The notes under the pieces were generated by a model. It did not search any database. It was given only the letters and a program-made list of their open reading frames with translations, and had not been told where the DNA came from. A DNA stretch of 64,000 nt from assembly GCF_037893015.1 (NCBI RefSeq), contig NC_133661.1, positions 188,554,491 to 188,618,490 of the forward strand, in the 5' to 3' direction. Source of the DNA: Macrotis lagotis (taxonomy: Eukaryota > Chordata > Mammalia > Peramelemorphia > Peramelidae). A program made the translations under genes and the position numbers. Of this stretch, positions 10,759 through 21,227 are shown one piece after another. Numbering within the stretch: position 1 is the stretch's first letter; each line of letters starts with the position of its first letter.

Positions 10759-11694
10759 ATGGCTGGAGAAAATCAATCCATGGTTTCTGAGTTTGTGTTG
10801 CTGGGCCTCTCTAATTCTTGGGAACTTCAGCTTTTCTTCTTTGTGATCTTCACCATAGTCTATGTGGCATCTGTCCTGGGCAACATTATCATCATCCTCA
10901 CTATTGTCTTTGATTCCCATTTGAACTCTCCCATGTACTTCCTGCTCAGCAACCTCTCTTTCATTGACATCTGTCAGTCCAACTTTGCCACACCCAAGAT
11001 GATTGCTGACTTTCTTGTTGAGCACAAGACCATCTCCTTTGAGGGTTGCATGGCCCAGATCTTCCTTCTTCATAGCTTTGTTGGAAGTGAGATGATGTTG
11101 TTGGTCGCAATGGCTTATGATAGATTTATAGCCATATGCAAACCTCTGCACTATGGTACTATTATGAATCGAAGACTTTGTATAATTTTTGTTATTATAT
11201 CTTGGGCTGTGGGGATTCTTCATTCTGTGAGCCATTTAGCATTTACAGTAGATCTACCGTTTTGTGGGCCTAATGAGATAGACAGTTTTTTTTGTGACCT
11301 TCCTCTAGTGATTGAATTGGCCTGCATGGATACTTATGAAATGGATATTATGACATTAACCAATAGTGGTCTGATCTCTCTGAGCTGTTTTTTGGCTTTA
11401 ATTATTTCTTATACTGTTATATTAGTCACTGTCCGGCGCCGTTCCTCAAGTGGTTCCTCCAAGGCTCTCTCCACCTTAACAGCTCATATAACAGTTGTAA
11501 TTCTTTTTTTTGGGCCATGCATCTACTTCTATATTTGGCCTTTTAGCAGACTCTCTGTAGATAAATTTCTTTCTGTCTTTTATACTGTTTGTACCCCTCT
11601 CTTGAATCCCATCATCTATTCCCTTAGGAATGAAGATGTCAAGTCTGCCATGAGGAAATTAAAGAGCCGGTATCTCAGCTCCTGGAAATATTAG
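10759..11694 (+). CDS. OR4K1: olfactory receptor, OR4K1-like
   Basis: This is an intact 311-residue class II olfactory receptor, a seven-helix G-protein-coupled receptor expected to bind odorants in olfactory cilia and signal through G-olf and cAMP. Diagnostic features are in order: N-glycosylation site at N5, GN in TM1 (41-42), PMYFLLSNLSFID at the end of loop 1 and TM2 (58-70), conserved C97 and C179, MAYDRFIAIC at the end of TM3 (118-127), FFCDLP (177-182), KALSTLTAH in TM6 (235-243) and PLLNPIIYSLRN in TM7 (280-291). Length is normal for the family. The wording, notably the N-terminal SMVSEFVLLGLSNSW and the SFVGSEMMLLVAMAYDRF segment, closely resembles human OR4K1 as I recall it. The ATG follows a splice-acceptor-like site by 28 nt, and the coding region has no introns. 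The ligand is unknown. Strict orthology to OR4K1 rather than a close paralog is inference. Confidence 0.95.
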   Translation: MAGENQSMVSEFVLLGLSNSWELQLFFFVIFTIVYVASVLGNIIIILTIVFDSHLNSPMYFLLSNLSFIDICQSNFATPKMIADFLVEHKTISFEGCMAQIFLLHSFVGSEMMLLVAMAYDRFIAICKPLHYGTIMNRRLCIIFVIISWAVGILHSVSHLAFTVDLPFCGPNEIDSFFCDLPLVIELACMDTYEMDIMTLTNSGLISLSCFLALIISYTVILVTVRRRSSSGSSKALSTLTAHITVVILFFGPCIYFYIWPFSRLSVDKFLSVFYTVCTPLLNPIIYSLRNEDVKSAMRKLKSRYLSSWKY

Positions 11695-12429
11695 ATGTCC
11701 ATTATCTTATTTAGTTAAGAGACAAACCTCCTATTTCCCTAGAATATTATAAAAGTCTGTTACTGATTTTGGTTGTTTTACTTTATTATTGTTCTAAACT
11801 GTGAAAAAAATTGCATGAAATTTGCCCCTAGTTTTAACTCATAAAAATTGTTATTAATTAATCAATCCTTATTAAAAATGGACCATCTTTAAAATAGAAT
11901 ACATGGATTATGAGAACTTTATCAAGTCCTTCTTTGTTGCACAATTGAGAATATGGAAAGTATTTGCCCTTCAAATTGGGGATAAAGTATAGTTTCATAC
12001 AGATCTAAAATTGTGGAATAGGTCAGAGACCTATTGTTATTGTTCTCAATTTAGTGATTTTATTTCTACAGTACAACAAAAGGAGTCAAACTTTGTTATG
12101 AGTATTGTTCATTATAATAGAAGTACAAACATCTGAGCCATCATATTGATTGGAAGAATTTTCTTGGATTTCAGATAAGATAATTATTGCAACTGTATAA
12201 TGCCAAATTATAATGACTAATGGTCAAATCAGTCAATAATCCTGAAAACTTGATGAATATCTATATCTTTCTCCTGAATTGTGCCAAGCATATTTTGCTT
12301 TTGAATTTGTTATTAAAGCAATTATTCATTCTCTATGGATTCCTTATTTCTTTTGAATGCTGCCCATGCTGGTTAAAAAAGATAATTTTGTTTGTCCGAC
12401 TTGTTAGTAAGTCAACTTTCCATGTGAAT
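11695..12429. other. 3' flank of the OR4K1-like gene
   Basis: This is AT-rich sequence with no recognised repeat. It probably includes the 3' untranslated region. I see no canonical AATAAA that I would choose with confidence. Confidence 0.4.
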
Positions 12430-12435
12430 ATATAC

Positions 12436-12490
<55 letters not shown>
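12430..12490. repeat. (CATA)n(TA)n microsatellite
   Basis: A run of TACA units passes into pure TA units. The two opposed short frames covering it (12220-12537 and 12333-12560) encode Y-I repeats only because of this tract. Confidence 0.95.
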
Positions 12491-12984
12491 GTAGGGCACC
12501 AGCTCTGAAAGTATTTTTTCCTAATACTTGTACCTGAGCATTATGACAAATGAAAGGCAAAAAAAAAAAAACTCACTTCTATAGTGCAGACCTCCTTATT
12601 CTTTGTCCTCTTTCCATTTATTTTGCACACCTGAGGATTTAAAGTTGTGTAAGATAATGCAATGTAAACAGACATAACCATTATCTCAATAGACTCAGTC
12701 CAGAAATAATGAAGAGAAGAGAGGCTGTGGAGATCTGTGATCAGGGTCAGATTCTGAAGGGACCTGAAAAGTAATAATTTCTCTAAAATATTCTCAAACT
12801 GGTCATTCATTCTTTGCTTTACCAATTCCAGAGAACCACTCTCTCAAGACAATCCTAGTTAAAATGATTAGTAAATTTTTCTTTACTTCATACGTAAATT
12901 TTTTTCTTAGCAACTTTCTTATATTTCCCCAAGCTTTCAATGAGTTACTCTAGGGAATGTGAAGCATTAAATCCTCCTTCCCCT
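12491..12984. other. no gene or recognised repeat
   Basis: A short A-run at about 12560 precedes sequence that I cannot assign. The 94-residue minus frame at 12541-12825 has no domain features. Confidence 0.35.
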
Positions 12985-13100
12985 GTATCCCATGTTAACC
13001 CATAAGCTTCTTGTAAAGATCAAATGAAATAATATATGTAAAATAATTTGCAAAATTTGAAGTATCTTTTAACTGCTATCTATAATTATTATAAAATACA

Positions 13101-13149
<49 letters not shown>

Positions 13150-13150
13150 G
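12985..13150 (+). repeat. THER/MIR-like SINE tail with (ATT)n
   Basis: The tail 'AAGATCAAATGAAATAATATATGTAAAATAATTTGCAAAATTTGAAGTATC' is the MIR/THER 3' region and runs into a pure (ATT)n tract at 13100-13149, a common arrangement for this family. Confidence 0.65.
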
Positions 13151-13227
13151 TTCCATCTCAAACAATACTTGTGAGGTTGTAAAGCAAATAGACCAGATTA
13201 ACCACTCTTTCTTATTTGCTATCTTCC

Positions 13228-13318
13228 TGTCTCTGTCTCTATGTCTGTGTCTTTCTGCCTCTGTGTCTTTCTCCCTCTCCCTCTCCCTCTCTCTCTCCCT
13301 CTCCCCCTCTCTCTCTTT
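13228..13318. repeat. pyrimidine-rich (CTCTCC)n tract
   Basis: Short CT and CTCCC units form a polypyrimidine strand. Opposed frames at 13219-13455 and 13241-13441 are low-complexity by-products. Confidence 0.85.
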
Positions 13319-13705
13319 ACTTCTTCTCTTATTCCAAATATTTTCCCCAGTGATTTGAAATCATTTCTAAATAACTTAAACCGAGGGAATTGGAATAGAA
13401 AGTGGTGGTGGGAATTGAGTGAATCACTGACTGTTTTGTGACTTAGTTCTGACACTAGCTGAATTCTTAGTTATGGATCTATTCCAAATTATGTCTTATG
13501 AGAAAATTTTATTCAGTTGTGGGGATTGTGAGAAAGCTTTATGACATTGTTTGAAGCTAACCTTGTGTACTGGGAAACTGGAGCTCCTCTAATCTGCTGC
13601 TTGGAAAGTTTTCACTAAAGACCTAGATTATTTGTTCATTTTATTTTGCAAAAGTTCACCCAAGTTTTCACAGTTTTTTTTCCCTGAAGCTTTCTCCTTG
13701 ATAAT

Positions 13706-13880
13706 CCTCTCCTCCCTTCCCCTCTCCTCGACTCTCCTCCCCTCCCCTCCTCTCTATCCTTTCCTCTCCTCTCTCTCCTCTCCTCTCCCCTCTCCTCACC
13801 CCACCCTACCCCACTTCGCCTCCCCTCCCCTCTTTTCCTTTCCTCCCTCCTCTACTCTCCTCTTTTGTCCCCTCCTGTCC
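13706..13880. repeat. (CCTCT)n-type polypyrimidine tract
   Basis: About 175 bp of almost pure C/T with imperfect CCTCTC and CCCCTC units. The overlapping L/P/S-rich frame at 13632-13904 is a product of this tract. Confidence 0.85.
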
Positions 13881-13884
13881 TATA

Positions 13885-15050
13885 TTAGTGTCCCACTCTT
13901 CTGACAATCCATCCATTTGTCAAATTTTTGTTCATGTTAGGCAGTCTTATAGATGTGTGAGATAGCTACTCATATTTGATTTTATTTACATTTCTTTAAT
14001 AAAAAATTATTTAGAGCACATCTTTAAATAGCTTTAGTTTCTTCATCTGAATATTGTCTATTCATTTCCTTAGACCATTCATCAATTGTATTCTTATAAA
14101 TTTGTCTCAGTTCTCTCTATGAATTTCAGAAATGATGCCTTTATTGGAAACACAGGCTATAAAAATTGTTTCCCAAATTTCTGTTTTCCTTCTAATCGTG
14201 GCTTCATGGGTTCTGTTTGTTCAAAAGCTTTTTAATTTAATATAATCAAAATTATCTATTTTGCAATTTTGTAATGTTCTTTATCTCCTGTTTGGTCATT
14301 GATAATGTAACTTTTGGCAAGATGTAGTTTCCTTCTTTGTGTTTTTATTTTGTTATATTTTTGCTTTTATTTTATCTAACATCCAAATTACTTCCAGTAT
14401 TTTTTAATTTATTACTTCTAGTAATTCACAATAGATTCTGCTACAGCTCCATACATTTACTCTATGTATGTATGATTCTGTTTCAAGTGTGTTTCTTGAA
14501 AGCAACATATTCTAGCATCCTGGTTTTTTATACACTCTGCAATCCACTTTCATTTATTAGAGAATTCATTCCATTCAAGTTCAGAATTATGATGGAGTGA
14601 CACCCTATTTTCCTTTGTCTTCTCTTTCCTTTGCCACTTTCCTTTCCTGACAGTGTTTTTCATCTGCCTGCAGCTTTCCTTGATTTCCCTTCTCTTCTCT
14701 TAGTCTCCCCCTTCTCTCATATTTAATCTCCTATTTTATCTACCTGTTGGATGAGATGGATTTCTATATTCAACTGATTGTACATATTATTTCCTCTTTT
14801 GAACCACTACTGATGAGAACAAGCTTTAAGCAATAACCATTATCCACTCTCCCATATTTTTCTTCACTGTAATAAATTTTTCACAGCTCTTTGTGTGAAA
14901 TTATTTCTCCTAGGTACTTTCCCTTTTTTCTATATCCATTACAGTCCTCTGTCTTATCCCTTAATTATTTTTGTGTCAATCCCTCAAATTCACCTTATAG
15001 TCATAACCAATATAGTAATATTTATTCTAACTTTACTAATTAAGGGTATA
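13885..15050 (-). mobile_element. L1 fragment: ORF2 C-terminal region joined to the endonuclease region
   Basis: 13885-14330 parallels the ORF2 C-terminal region of the copy at 35700-36100, including the shared AAAAGCTTTTTAATTTAAT segment. From about 14330 the sequence switches to the reverse complement of the ORF2 endonuclease region also found at 42072-42300. The central ORF2, including the reverse transcriptase, is missing. Frames are decayed and the open frame at 14337-14600 is an antisense by-product. Confidence 0.65.
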
Positions 15051-15054
15051 ATGA

Positions 15055-15725
15055 TGAGTTAGAAGTATCTATGCCAAAGGGACTATAAAACTGTGCATAT
15101 CCTGTGATCTAGCAATACCACTTCTATATCTGTAGGAGAAAAAAGACCTATAAGTCTAAAAATATTTGTAGTAGTGCTTTTTGTAGTGGCTAAGATTTTG
15201 AAATTAAGTGGATATCATCCATTGGGGAATAATTTAACAAATTATGGACGATGAATGTGATGGAATATTATTGCAGGTGTATTTCAGAAAAATCTTGAAA
15301 GATTTACATGAATTGACACTGAGTGAAGTGAACAGAACCAGGAAAACATTGTACACATTAAAAGCAACAATGTGTGATGATCAGTGAAGATGGATTGCTC
15401 TTCTCAGCAGTACAGTGATCAAAGATAATTCTAAAAAATGATGGTGAATAGCATTCATGAACAGAGAAAGAGCTATGGAACCTGAATACAGACTAAAGCA
15501 TACTTTTTTTCATTTTTTGAAATTTATTTTTTTCTCACTTTTTTCTGATTCTTCTTTCATATCATGACTAATATGAAAATATCTTTAACATGATTGTATG
15601 TGTATAAGCTATATCAGATTGTTCTTTGTCAAGGGAAGGTAGGGATGTAGAAAAATAGGAAATTCACAATCTTACAAAAAATGAAGGTTGAAAGTTATCT
15701 TTACATGCAATTGGAAAAAAATTAA
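15055..15725 (+). mobile_element. L1 3' end, 5' truncated, inserted in a minus-strand L1
   Basis: It holds the L1 3' region: GGGACTATAAAACTGTGCAT, 'CATTGGGGAATAATTTAACAAATTATGG', 'ACTGAGTGAAGTGAACAGAACCAGGAAAACATTGTACAC', and an A-rich end. It is collinear with 32270-33010. It separates minus-strand L1 material on its two sides. Confidence 0.75.
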
Positions 15726-15729
15726 AGAG

Positions 15730-16415
15730 GGAAAAAATTGCAAGTAGCATCTCCCTACATAGGATGTAGACAATTCAGCTCCCTTACGTTTTCTCTTCCT
15801 TTTTTTTCCTTTTTAGGTTTCTCTTGGGTCTTGACATTGGAGATCAAATTTTTTTTGTTTAATTCTAGGCTTCTCCTTATGAAAGATTAAAATCCTTACA
15901 TTTCATTTAATGACCATATTTCCCCTTGGATTTTTTTTATTTGGGGATCTCTTTTCTAAAATGATTGGCAAATTCTTTTAATGACTTTTATTTTCTGATT
16001 CCAGAATCAGGATGGGATTTTTGAAAAATTTCTTGATAGATACTGTACATGTTTCCCTTTCAATTATGACTTTCAGGTAGTCCTATTAATTTGACATTGC
16101 TACTCCTGGATCTATTTTCTAGGTCAGTTGCTTTCTCCAAAGAATTATTTTACATTTTCTTCTATTTTTTCAATCTTTTGAGTTTGTTGGTTTGATTCTT
16201 GATGTCTCATAGACATAGCTTCCACATGTCCATTTCTAACCTTTAAGGAGTTGCTTTCCTCAGTTGTCTTTTATACTTCCTTTTCCATTTGGCCAAATGT
16301 ATTTTTAAGGAGTTTTTTTTTGTCTAACCTGTTGAAAATTTTTTTCATCATTTCCTTTTCACTCTCTATCTGACTTTTGCTCTCTACTCTTTCTTTTCCT
16401 TCCTTACTTCCTTCA

Positions 16416-16482
<67 letters not shown>

Positions 16483-17556
16483 TCCTTCTTTCTTTTGTTC
16501 TTTCTTTCTCTTGCACCAATCTTATTTCTTTTTCTAATTTTTCTTCTTCCTTTTTAAGCATTTCCATGAGATTTTTTTTGTGCTGGACACCATTTCCCAT
16601 TTTTCTTTGGTTTTTTCCAAAGGTAGTTTGCCATTGTTATCCTCCTTTTAGTTCATTTCTTGATCCTTTCTGTTGTCATAATAAGTTTGTGCAATGAGGT
16701 TTTTGTTATTCTTGTTGCTGTTGTTGTTCTTTTGTTTCTCTTTTGCTCATTTTTTTTTACCTTTTTCCTGTTTTTTTTTTTAAATTTGAGTTCTGCTTAA
16801 GGAACCTTGCCATGGGCTGCAGACCCTGGTTGTTTACTTAATGCTGCACTGATGTTACTCTGAAGGTATCTCAGTGTCTCCTGCTGAGCTGAGGGAGGTG
16901 AAGTGAAGGGTGACTGTTGCTGTTGGAGGTAATAATAGCTTACCTGTGTTGAGCCCAGTTCTTAGTGCTGGTGACTAGAGCATTCTGAGGCTGGTGGAGT
17001 GTTTCTGAATTTCCCTTGGGTTACCCTAAAGCATGTAGAGTACAGGCTGTTGGGGGCTGCTTGTTGCTCAGGGTTATCCTGAGGCACATGGTGGGAACCT
17101 GGTGCTGGCAGCTGTCCATTTGCTTAGGTACTAGTAAGTTTAGCATTCACCTGTTGCCTGAGACTAAGTTGAAGCCTTTGATGCTTCTCAGAGCTGGAAT
17201 CTACCCATTGCTCTAGTCATACACTGAGTCACATGAGGAATCCTGATGTTGGGGTTTGCCAGCTTCATCACACTGGGGCCCAGGATCTCTCACTGGTTTG
17301 CTGAGGTGGGGGCTTACTACTAGTTTGCTAGTCCATGCTTCCTGTCATGGACCACACTTTGCATTTACCCAAATAAGACAGTACTTTCTTGCTGAGCTTT
17401 CAAGTTTCTTGAGCTAACAAATTGTTTCACCTTATCATTTTGTTGTTCTGTTGTTCTAGGAGATGTTTTGGGTGACTATTTTATGATTGGTTGCAGGTGA
17501 ATAAGGAGAGTGATGGTGATTTAGTCCATTCTCTGCCATCTTCACTCTCAGAAGTC
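15730..17556 (-). mobile_element. L1/HAL1 fragment: ORF1 region and 5' UTR
   Basis: On the minus strand, the 5' end lies near 17556 (GAGTGAAGATGGCAGAGAAT), followed by a relatively GC-rich 5' UTR to about 16780 and a decayed ORF1 to about 15800. A 109-codon open piece at 16271-16600 is the coiled-coil part, which has been expanded by an (AAAG)n tract. No ORF2 follows directly; the adjoining ORF2 pieces at 13885-15050 may be the same element. Confidence 0.65.
16416..16484. repeat. (CTTT)n microsatellite inside L1 ORF1
   Basis: About 17 CTTT units. On the minus strand it is read in frame in the ORF1 coiled coil as a KERK-type repeat. Confidence 0.95.
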
Positions 17557-17579
17557 TATAATTATTTTAAATGATATGT

Positions 17580-17760
17580 CCACTATTTTATCTGCTGAAT
17601 TTGTTTTATATTCTGCATCTTTGATAAGATAAGGTTATTGTTATTATTGTTATTATTAATGTTATTAAGTATTTAAATTAATTTTTTCATGTAATCCCCT
17701 GAGGTATTCTACATAAACAATCATAATTTTCAAAAAGAGATAGTTTTGTTTCCTCTTTGT
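17580..17760 (-). repeat. MIR-like SINE, degraded
   Basis: 'TTTTTCATGTAATCCCCTGAGGTATTCTACATAAACAATCATAATTTTC' resembles the reversed MIR 3' half (ATCCTCACAACAACCCTATGAGGTAGGTA type). The call is weak. Confidence 0.4.
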
Positions 17761-17794
17761 GCTTATTCCTTCAATGTTTTTTCTTCTTTCCTTT

Positions 17795-20090
17795 CTTTTT
17801 ATTGATGTTTTATTTTTTCCAAATACTTGTTATGAAAGTTTTCCAATATTCATCGTATGCATATGTATATTTTGAGTCACAAAATTCGCCCCTCTCCCCT
17901 TAGCAGTGAACGATTAGATTGACATTGTACATACACATTTTGGTTAAGCATGTTTCTATATAAGGAACTAGGATTAAGGAAAAGAAATACATGTGAAAAT
18001 AGTGTTCATCTGATTCCGAAGGATTTTTTTTGTTTGTTTTTCTATTTTGTTTTGAATTTCTTCCTTTGGATGGAAATAGCATTGTTCATAACTGGTCTAA
18101 TATTGTTGTCCTAGATCTCTGAACTGCTGAGAAAATCTGTCTCCATCAGGGTTGATCTTCTCAAAATGTTTTTAAACTGTCGTTGTTAATGTGTACATTG
18201 TTCTCTTGGTGGTACTCCATTCACTCAGCATCAGATCCTGTAGCTCATTTACATGCTTCTCTAGAGTCCAACCATTTGTAGTTTCTTAGAGAACAATAAT
18301 ATTTCTTAATATTCATGTACCATAACTTGTTTTATCATTCCTGAATTGATGGGCATCACCTCAATTTCCAATTCTTTGCCACTACAAAAAGAGCTGCTAT
18401 GGATATTTTGGAACATGTGGTACTTTTCCCATTTTTTAATTATTTCTTCTCATTATAGACCTAGAATTGGATTTGCTGCATCAAAGGGTATGAAAAGTTT
18501 TATTGCTCTTTGGGCATAGCTCCATATTACTCACCAGAATGGTTGAGTCTGGCAATTCATCAATATTCCTATCTTTCCACCACCACTCCAACACTAAATA
18601 TTTTCCCTCATCTTAGCCAATCTGATAATTGTGAAGTTATACTTCATAGTTATTTTATTTTGTTTTTCTCTAATCAATGATGATTTGGAGCATTTTTTCA
18701 TGTGTTTATATTTAATTGTAATATTTTCATTTGAAAACTTTTGGGACATATCCTTTGTACATATATCATTTAGGGAAGGACTTGCAGGCTTATAAATTTG
18801 ATGCAGTTCTCTCTATATTTTTGAAATGAGACCTTTGTCACAACTCCAGGTTATGAGGATTGTTTCTCAGATCTCTGCTTTCCTTCTAATTTTGGTAGCA
18901 TTAATTGTATTGGTACAAAAACTTCTTAATTTACTATAGTAAAAATCATCCATTTTACAGTTTATAATGTACTCCAATTCTTGTCTGGTTATAAATTTAT
19001 CTCCTTTCCATAGATCTGATAGATAATTTCTTGATCTATTCATTTATCTATGGTGTCACCCTTTATGTCTAAATTCTGTACCCATTTTGACTTTATTTTG
19101 GTAAAGGATGTGAGATGTGAGTGTATGACTAGGTTTTGCCATACTATTTTCAAGTTTTCCCAATAATTTTGATCACATAGTGAGTTCTTATCCCAGAAGC
19201 TAATGTCTTTGGGTTTGTCAAACAGTATATTGCTATAGTCATTTACTACTGTTTCTTTTGAATCTATCCTAATCCATTGATCCATTACTCTATTTCTTAA
19301 CCAGTACCAGGCAGTTTTGAAGACTGTTGCTTTATAATATACTTTTAGATCTGGTAAGTTAGAGCATCTTCCTTTACATTTTTTTCAATAGTTCCCTTGC
19401 TATTCTTTTTTTTTCTTTTTTTTCATTTTTTTTTTGTAAGGCAACCTGGGTTAAGTGGCTTGCCCAAGGCCACACAGCTAGGTAATTATTAAGTGTCTGA
19501 GGCTGGATTTGAACCCAGGTACTCCTGACTCCAGGGCCAGTGCTCTATCCACTATGCAACCTAGCCACCCCATTCCCTTGCTATTCTTGACCTTCTGTTG
19601 ATCCAGATGAATTTTGTTACTATTTTTCTTAGCTCTGTAAAATTTTCAATATTTTTCTTATCTTATTCCTACATATATCATTTCTAGCTCATTTTGAATT
19701 GAATAGTAATGATAATAATAGGCATTGAGCCTTCACCCCTTACTGGTATGGTGGGGGATGACTTCTAGCTTATCCCCATTACAGACAATGCTTGTTCTTG
19801 GTTTTATATAAATGCTACTTAATATTTTAAGGAAAGGGTAGTTTTTAAATTTCCATGGTTTCTAGTGTTTTTCTTAACAAGAATTGTTATTACCTTTTGT
19901 CAAAAATATTTCTATATCTATTGAAAATATGTTTTTTGTTGGTTTTGTTTCTGATATGGCCTGTTATATTTATACTTTTATTAATAATGAATTACTTTGA
20001 TATTACTGGTATAAATCTGGCCTGGTCAGAGTGTATGAACCCTGTGATATACTTTTCTTTTCTCCTTTGATGGAATTTTATTTAAAATTT
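17795..20090 (-). mobile_element. L1, 3' half (reverse transcriptase to 3' UTR), split by a SINE
   Basis: The 3' end is at about 17795. The ORF2 C-terminal region is recognisable at 19040-19285 (residues DQWIRIDSKETVVNDYSNILFDKP, compare WKRLGIKAGDDYSNLLFDKS in the copy at 36292-36870). Beyond the SINE the reverse transcriptase region continues to about 20090. The element is 5' truncated and the frames are broken in several places. Confidence 0.8.
19408..19572 (-). repeat. full-length tRNA-derived marsupial SINE
   Basis: T-rich tail, GGCTTGCCCAAGGCCACACA, GATTTGAACCCAGGTACTCC and a head ending AACCTAGCCACCCC. A perfect 16-bp target-site duplication TTCCCTTGCTATTCTT lies at 19392-19407 and 19573-19588. 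The target is L1 ORF2. Confidence 0.92.
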
Positions 20091-20351
20091 TTACTTTGGA
20101 AGGGTGGAACCAAGATGACAAAGCACAGGAGAAAATCACCTGAACTTTCCCAAATTAACCTGTAAAGAACTAAAAATTAATGACTCAGAATAAATTTTGA
20201 AAAGACATAACCAACAAAAAAGAAAATGAAATACTTTGTATAGCTCACTATAGTCATTTTATAACCCAAAACAAATCATAAGGATGGCAAGAAAGGCCTG
20301 TATGTATCAAGTTAAACAGGATTTGTAGTACAGTGCAGGTAATATCCAAGC

Positions 20352-20580
20352 AATTCAGCAGCAGGTTGGTGTGGTGAATACCATGTTAGAGTCATCCTGA
20401 CTCACCTTCCTGAGTTCAAATATGACTTTAGACACTTACTACCTTTGTGACCCTGGGAAAGTCATTTAACCCTGTTTAACTCCGTTTCCTTTTCTATAAA
20501 ATGAGTTGCAGAAAGAAAAGGTAAATCACTCCAAGAAAACCCCAAAAGAGATCATGAAGAGTCATGACTGACCAGCAGAA
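20352..20580 (+). repeat. MAR1-like SINE
   Basis: It has a tRNA-like head, 'CTTCCTGAGTTCAAATATGAC', 'GTGACCCTGGGAAAGTCATTTAACCC', and the RTE-type tail AAATCACTCCAAGAAAACCC then 'CCAAAAGAGATCATGAAGAGTCATGACTGACC'. Confidence 0.8.
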
Positions 20581-20771
20581 GGCCACATCCAATCAAGCCA
20601 GCAATGAAGTCCTATACTTACAGGACATGGCATTATTTGGGACAATGCTCTCTCAACCCCAGGAGCAGAGTGCAACTTTAACATAAAATTAGCAATAATG
20701 AGATAGTTGAAAAATGAGTAAAAACAACAGAAGGAACCTGATCATATAAATTCTTTAATAACAATGAACAA

Positions 20772-20772
20772 G

Positions 20773-20812
<40 letters not shown>
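20772..20812. repeat. (CAT)n microsatellite
   Basis: About 13 uninterrupted CAT units. Confidence 0.95.
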
Positions 20813-21020
20813 TTTCTTTAGTTATCTTTTGTAATTTTGTTATATCTGAGATCATGATTGCCACTACTGCTTTTTTTACTTTATAGATTCATCTATAACT
20901 CTTAGTCTCTTATTTTTATTTCAAGATTTCATTTCTTTTATAGTAATGTCTACATGTTGTGTGATCCTGTTACTGAATTATTTGTTTTAGTCTACTCTTA
21001 GTATTTTTAATTGAACTGAG
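20813..21020 (-). mobile_element. L1 ORF2 endonuclease fragment
   Basis: 'TTGTTATATCTGAGATCATGATTGCCACTACTGC' is the counterpart of 42090-42125, whose reverse complement encodes GVAILTSDK of the L1 endonuclease. Only about 200 bp is present. Confidence 0.55.
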
Positions 21021-21039
21021 ACTTGGATTTTATATATAA

Positions 21040-21196
21040 TATTTCTTTTTTAATTTTAATTTATTAATTTTCATCCATATGCACATGTATATTTTTAAGT
21101 TACAAAATTTCTTTCCACCTTCCCTTCCCACCCCCTCCCCTCAATGGTGAAAAGTCAGATTGGCATTATATATATATACATAATATATATATATAT

Positions 21197-21227
<31 letters not shown>

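Larger units (their letters stand above)
20095..20815 (+). mobile_element. L1-like 5' end, split by a MAR1-like SINE
   Basis: It begins GGAAGGGTGGAACCAAGATG, the GGAGCCAAGATGGC-type start seen at the 5' ends of the L1 and HAL1 copies here. The following sequence would be 5' UTR, interrupted at 20352-20580, and ends at a (CAT)n tract. The coding part is absent. Confidence 0.45.

Noticed and set aside
10690-11235. 181-codon minus-strand frame opposite the first receptor gene
   Set aside because: It is antisense to a clear olfactory receptor, has no domain, and its openness follows from the codon use of the real gene.
12220-12560. Opposed frames encoding Y-I repeats
   Set aside because: They are produced by a (TA)n/(CATA)n microsatellite. 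The same applies at 21144-21497, 28575-29084, 35186-35593 and 61632-61859.
13632-13904. Proline/leucine/serine-rich 90-residue frame
   Set aside because: It is translated from a polypyrimidine tract and has no coding signature.
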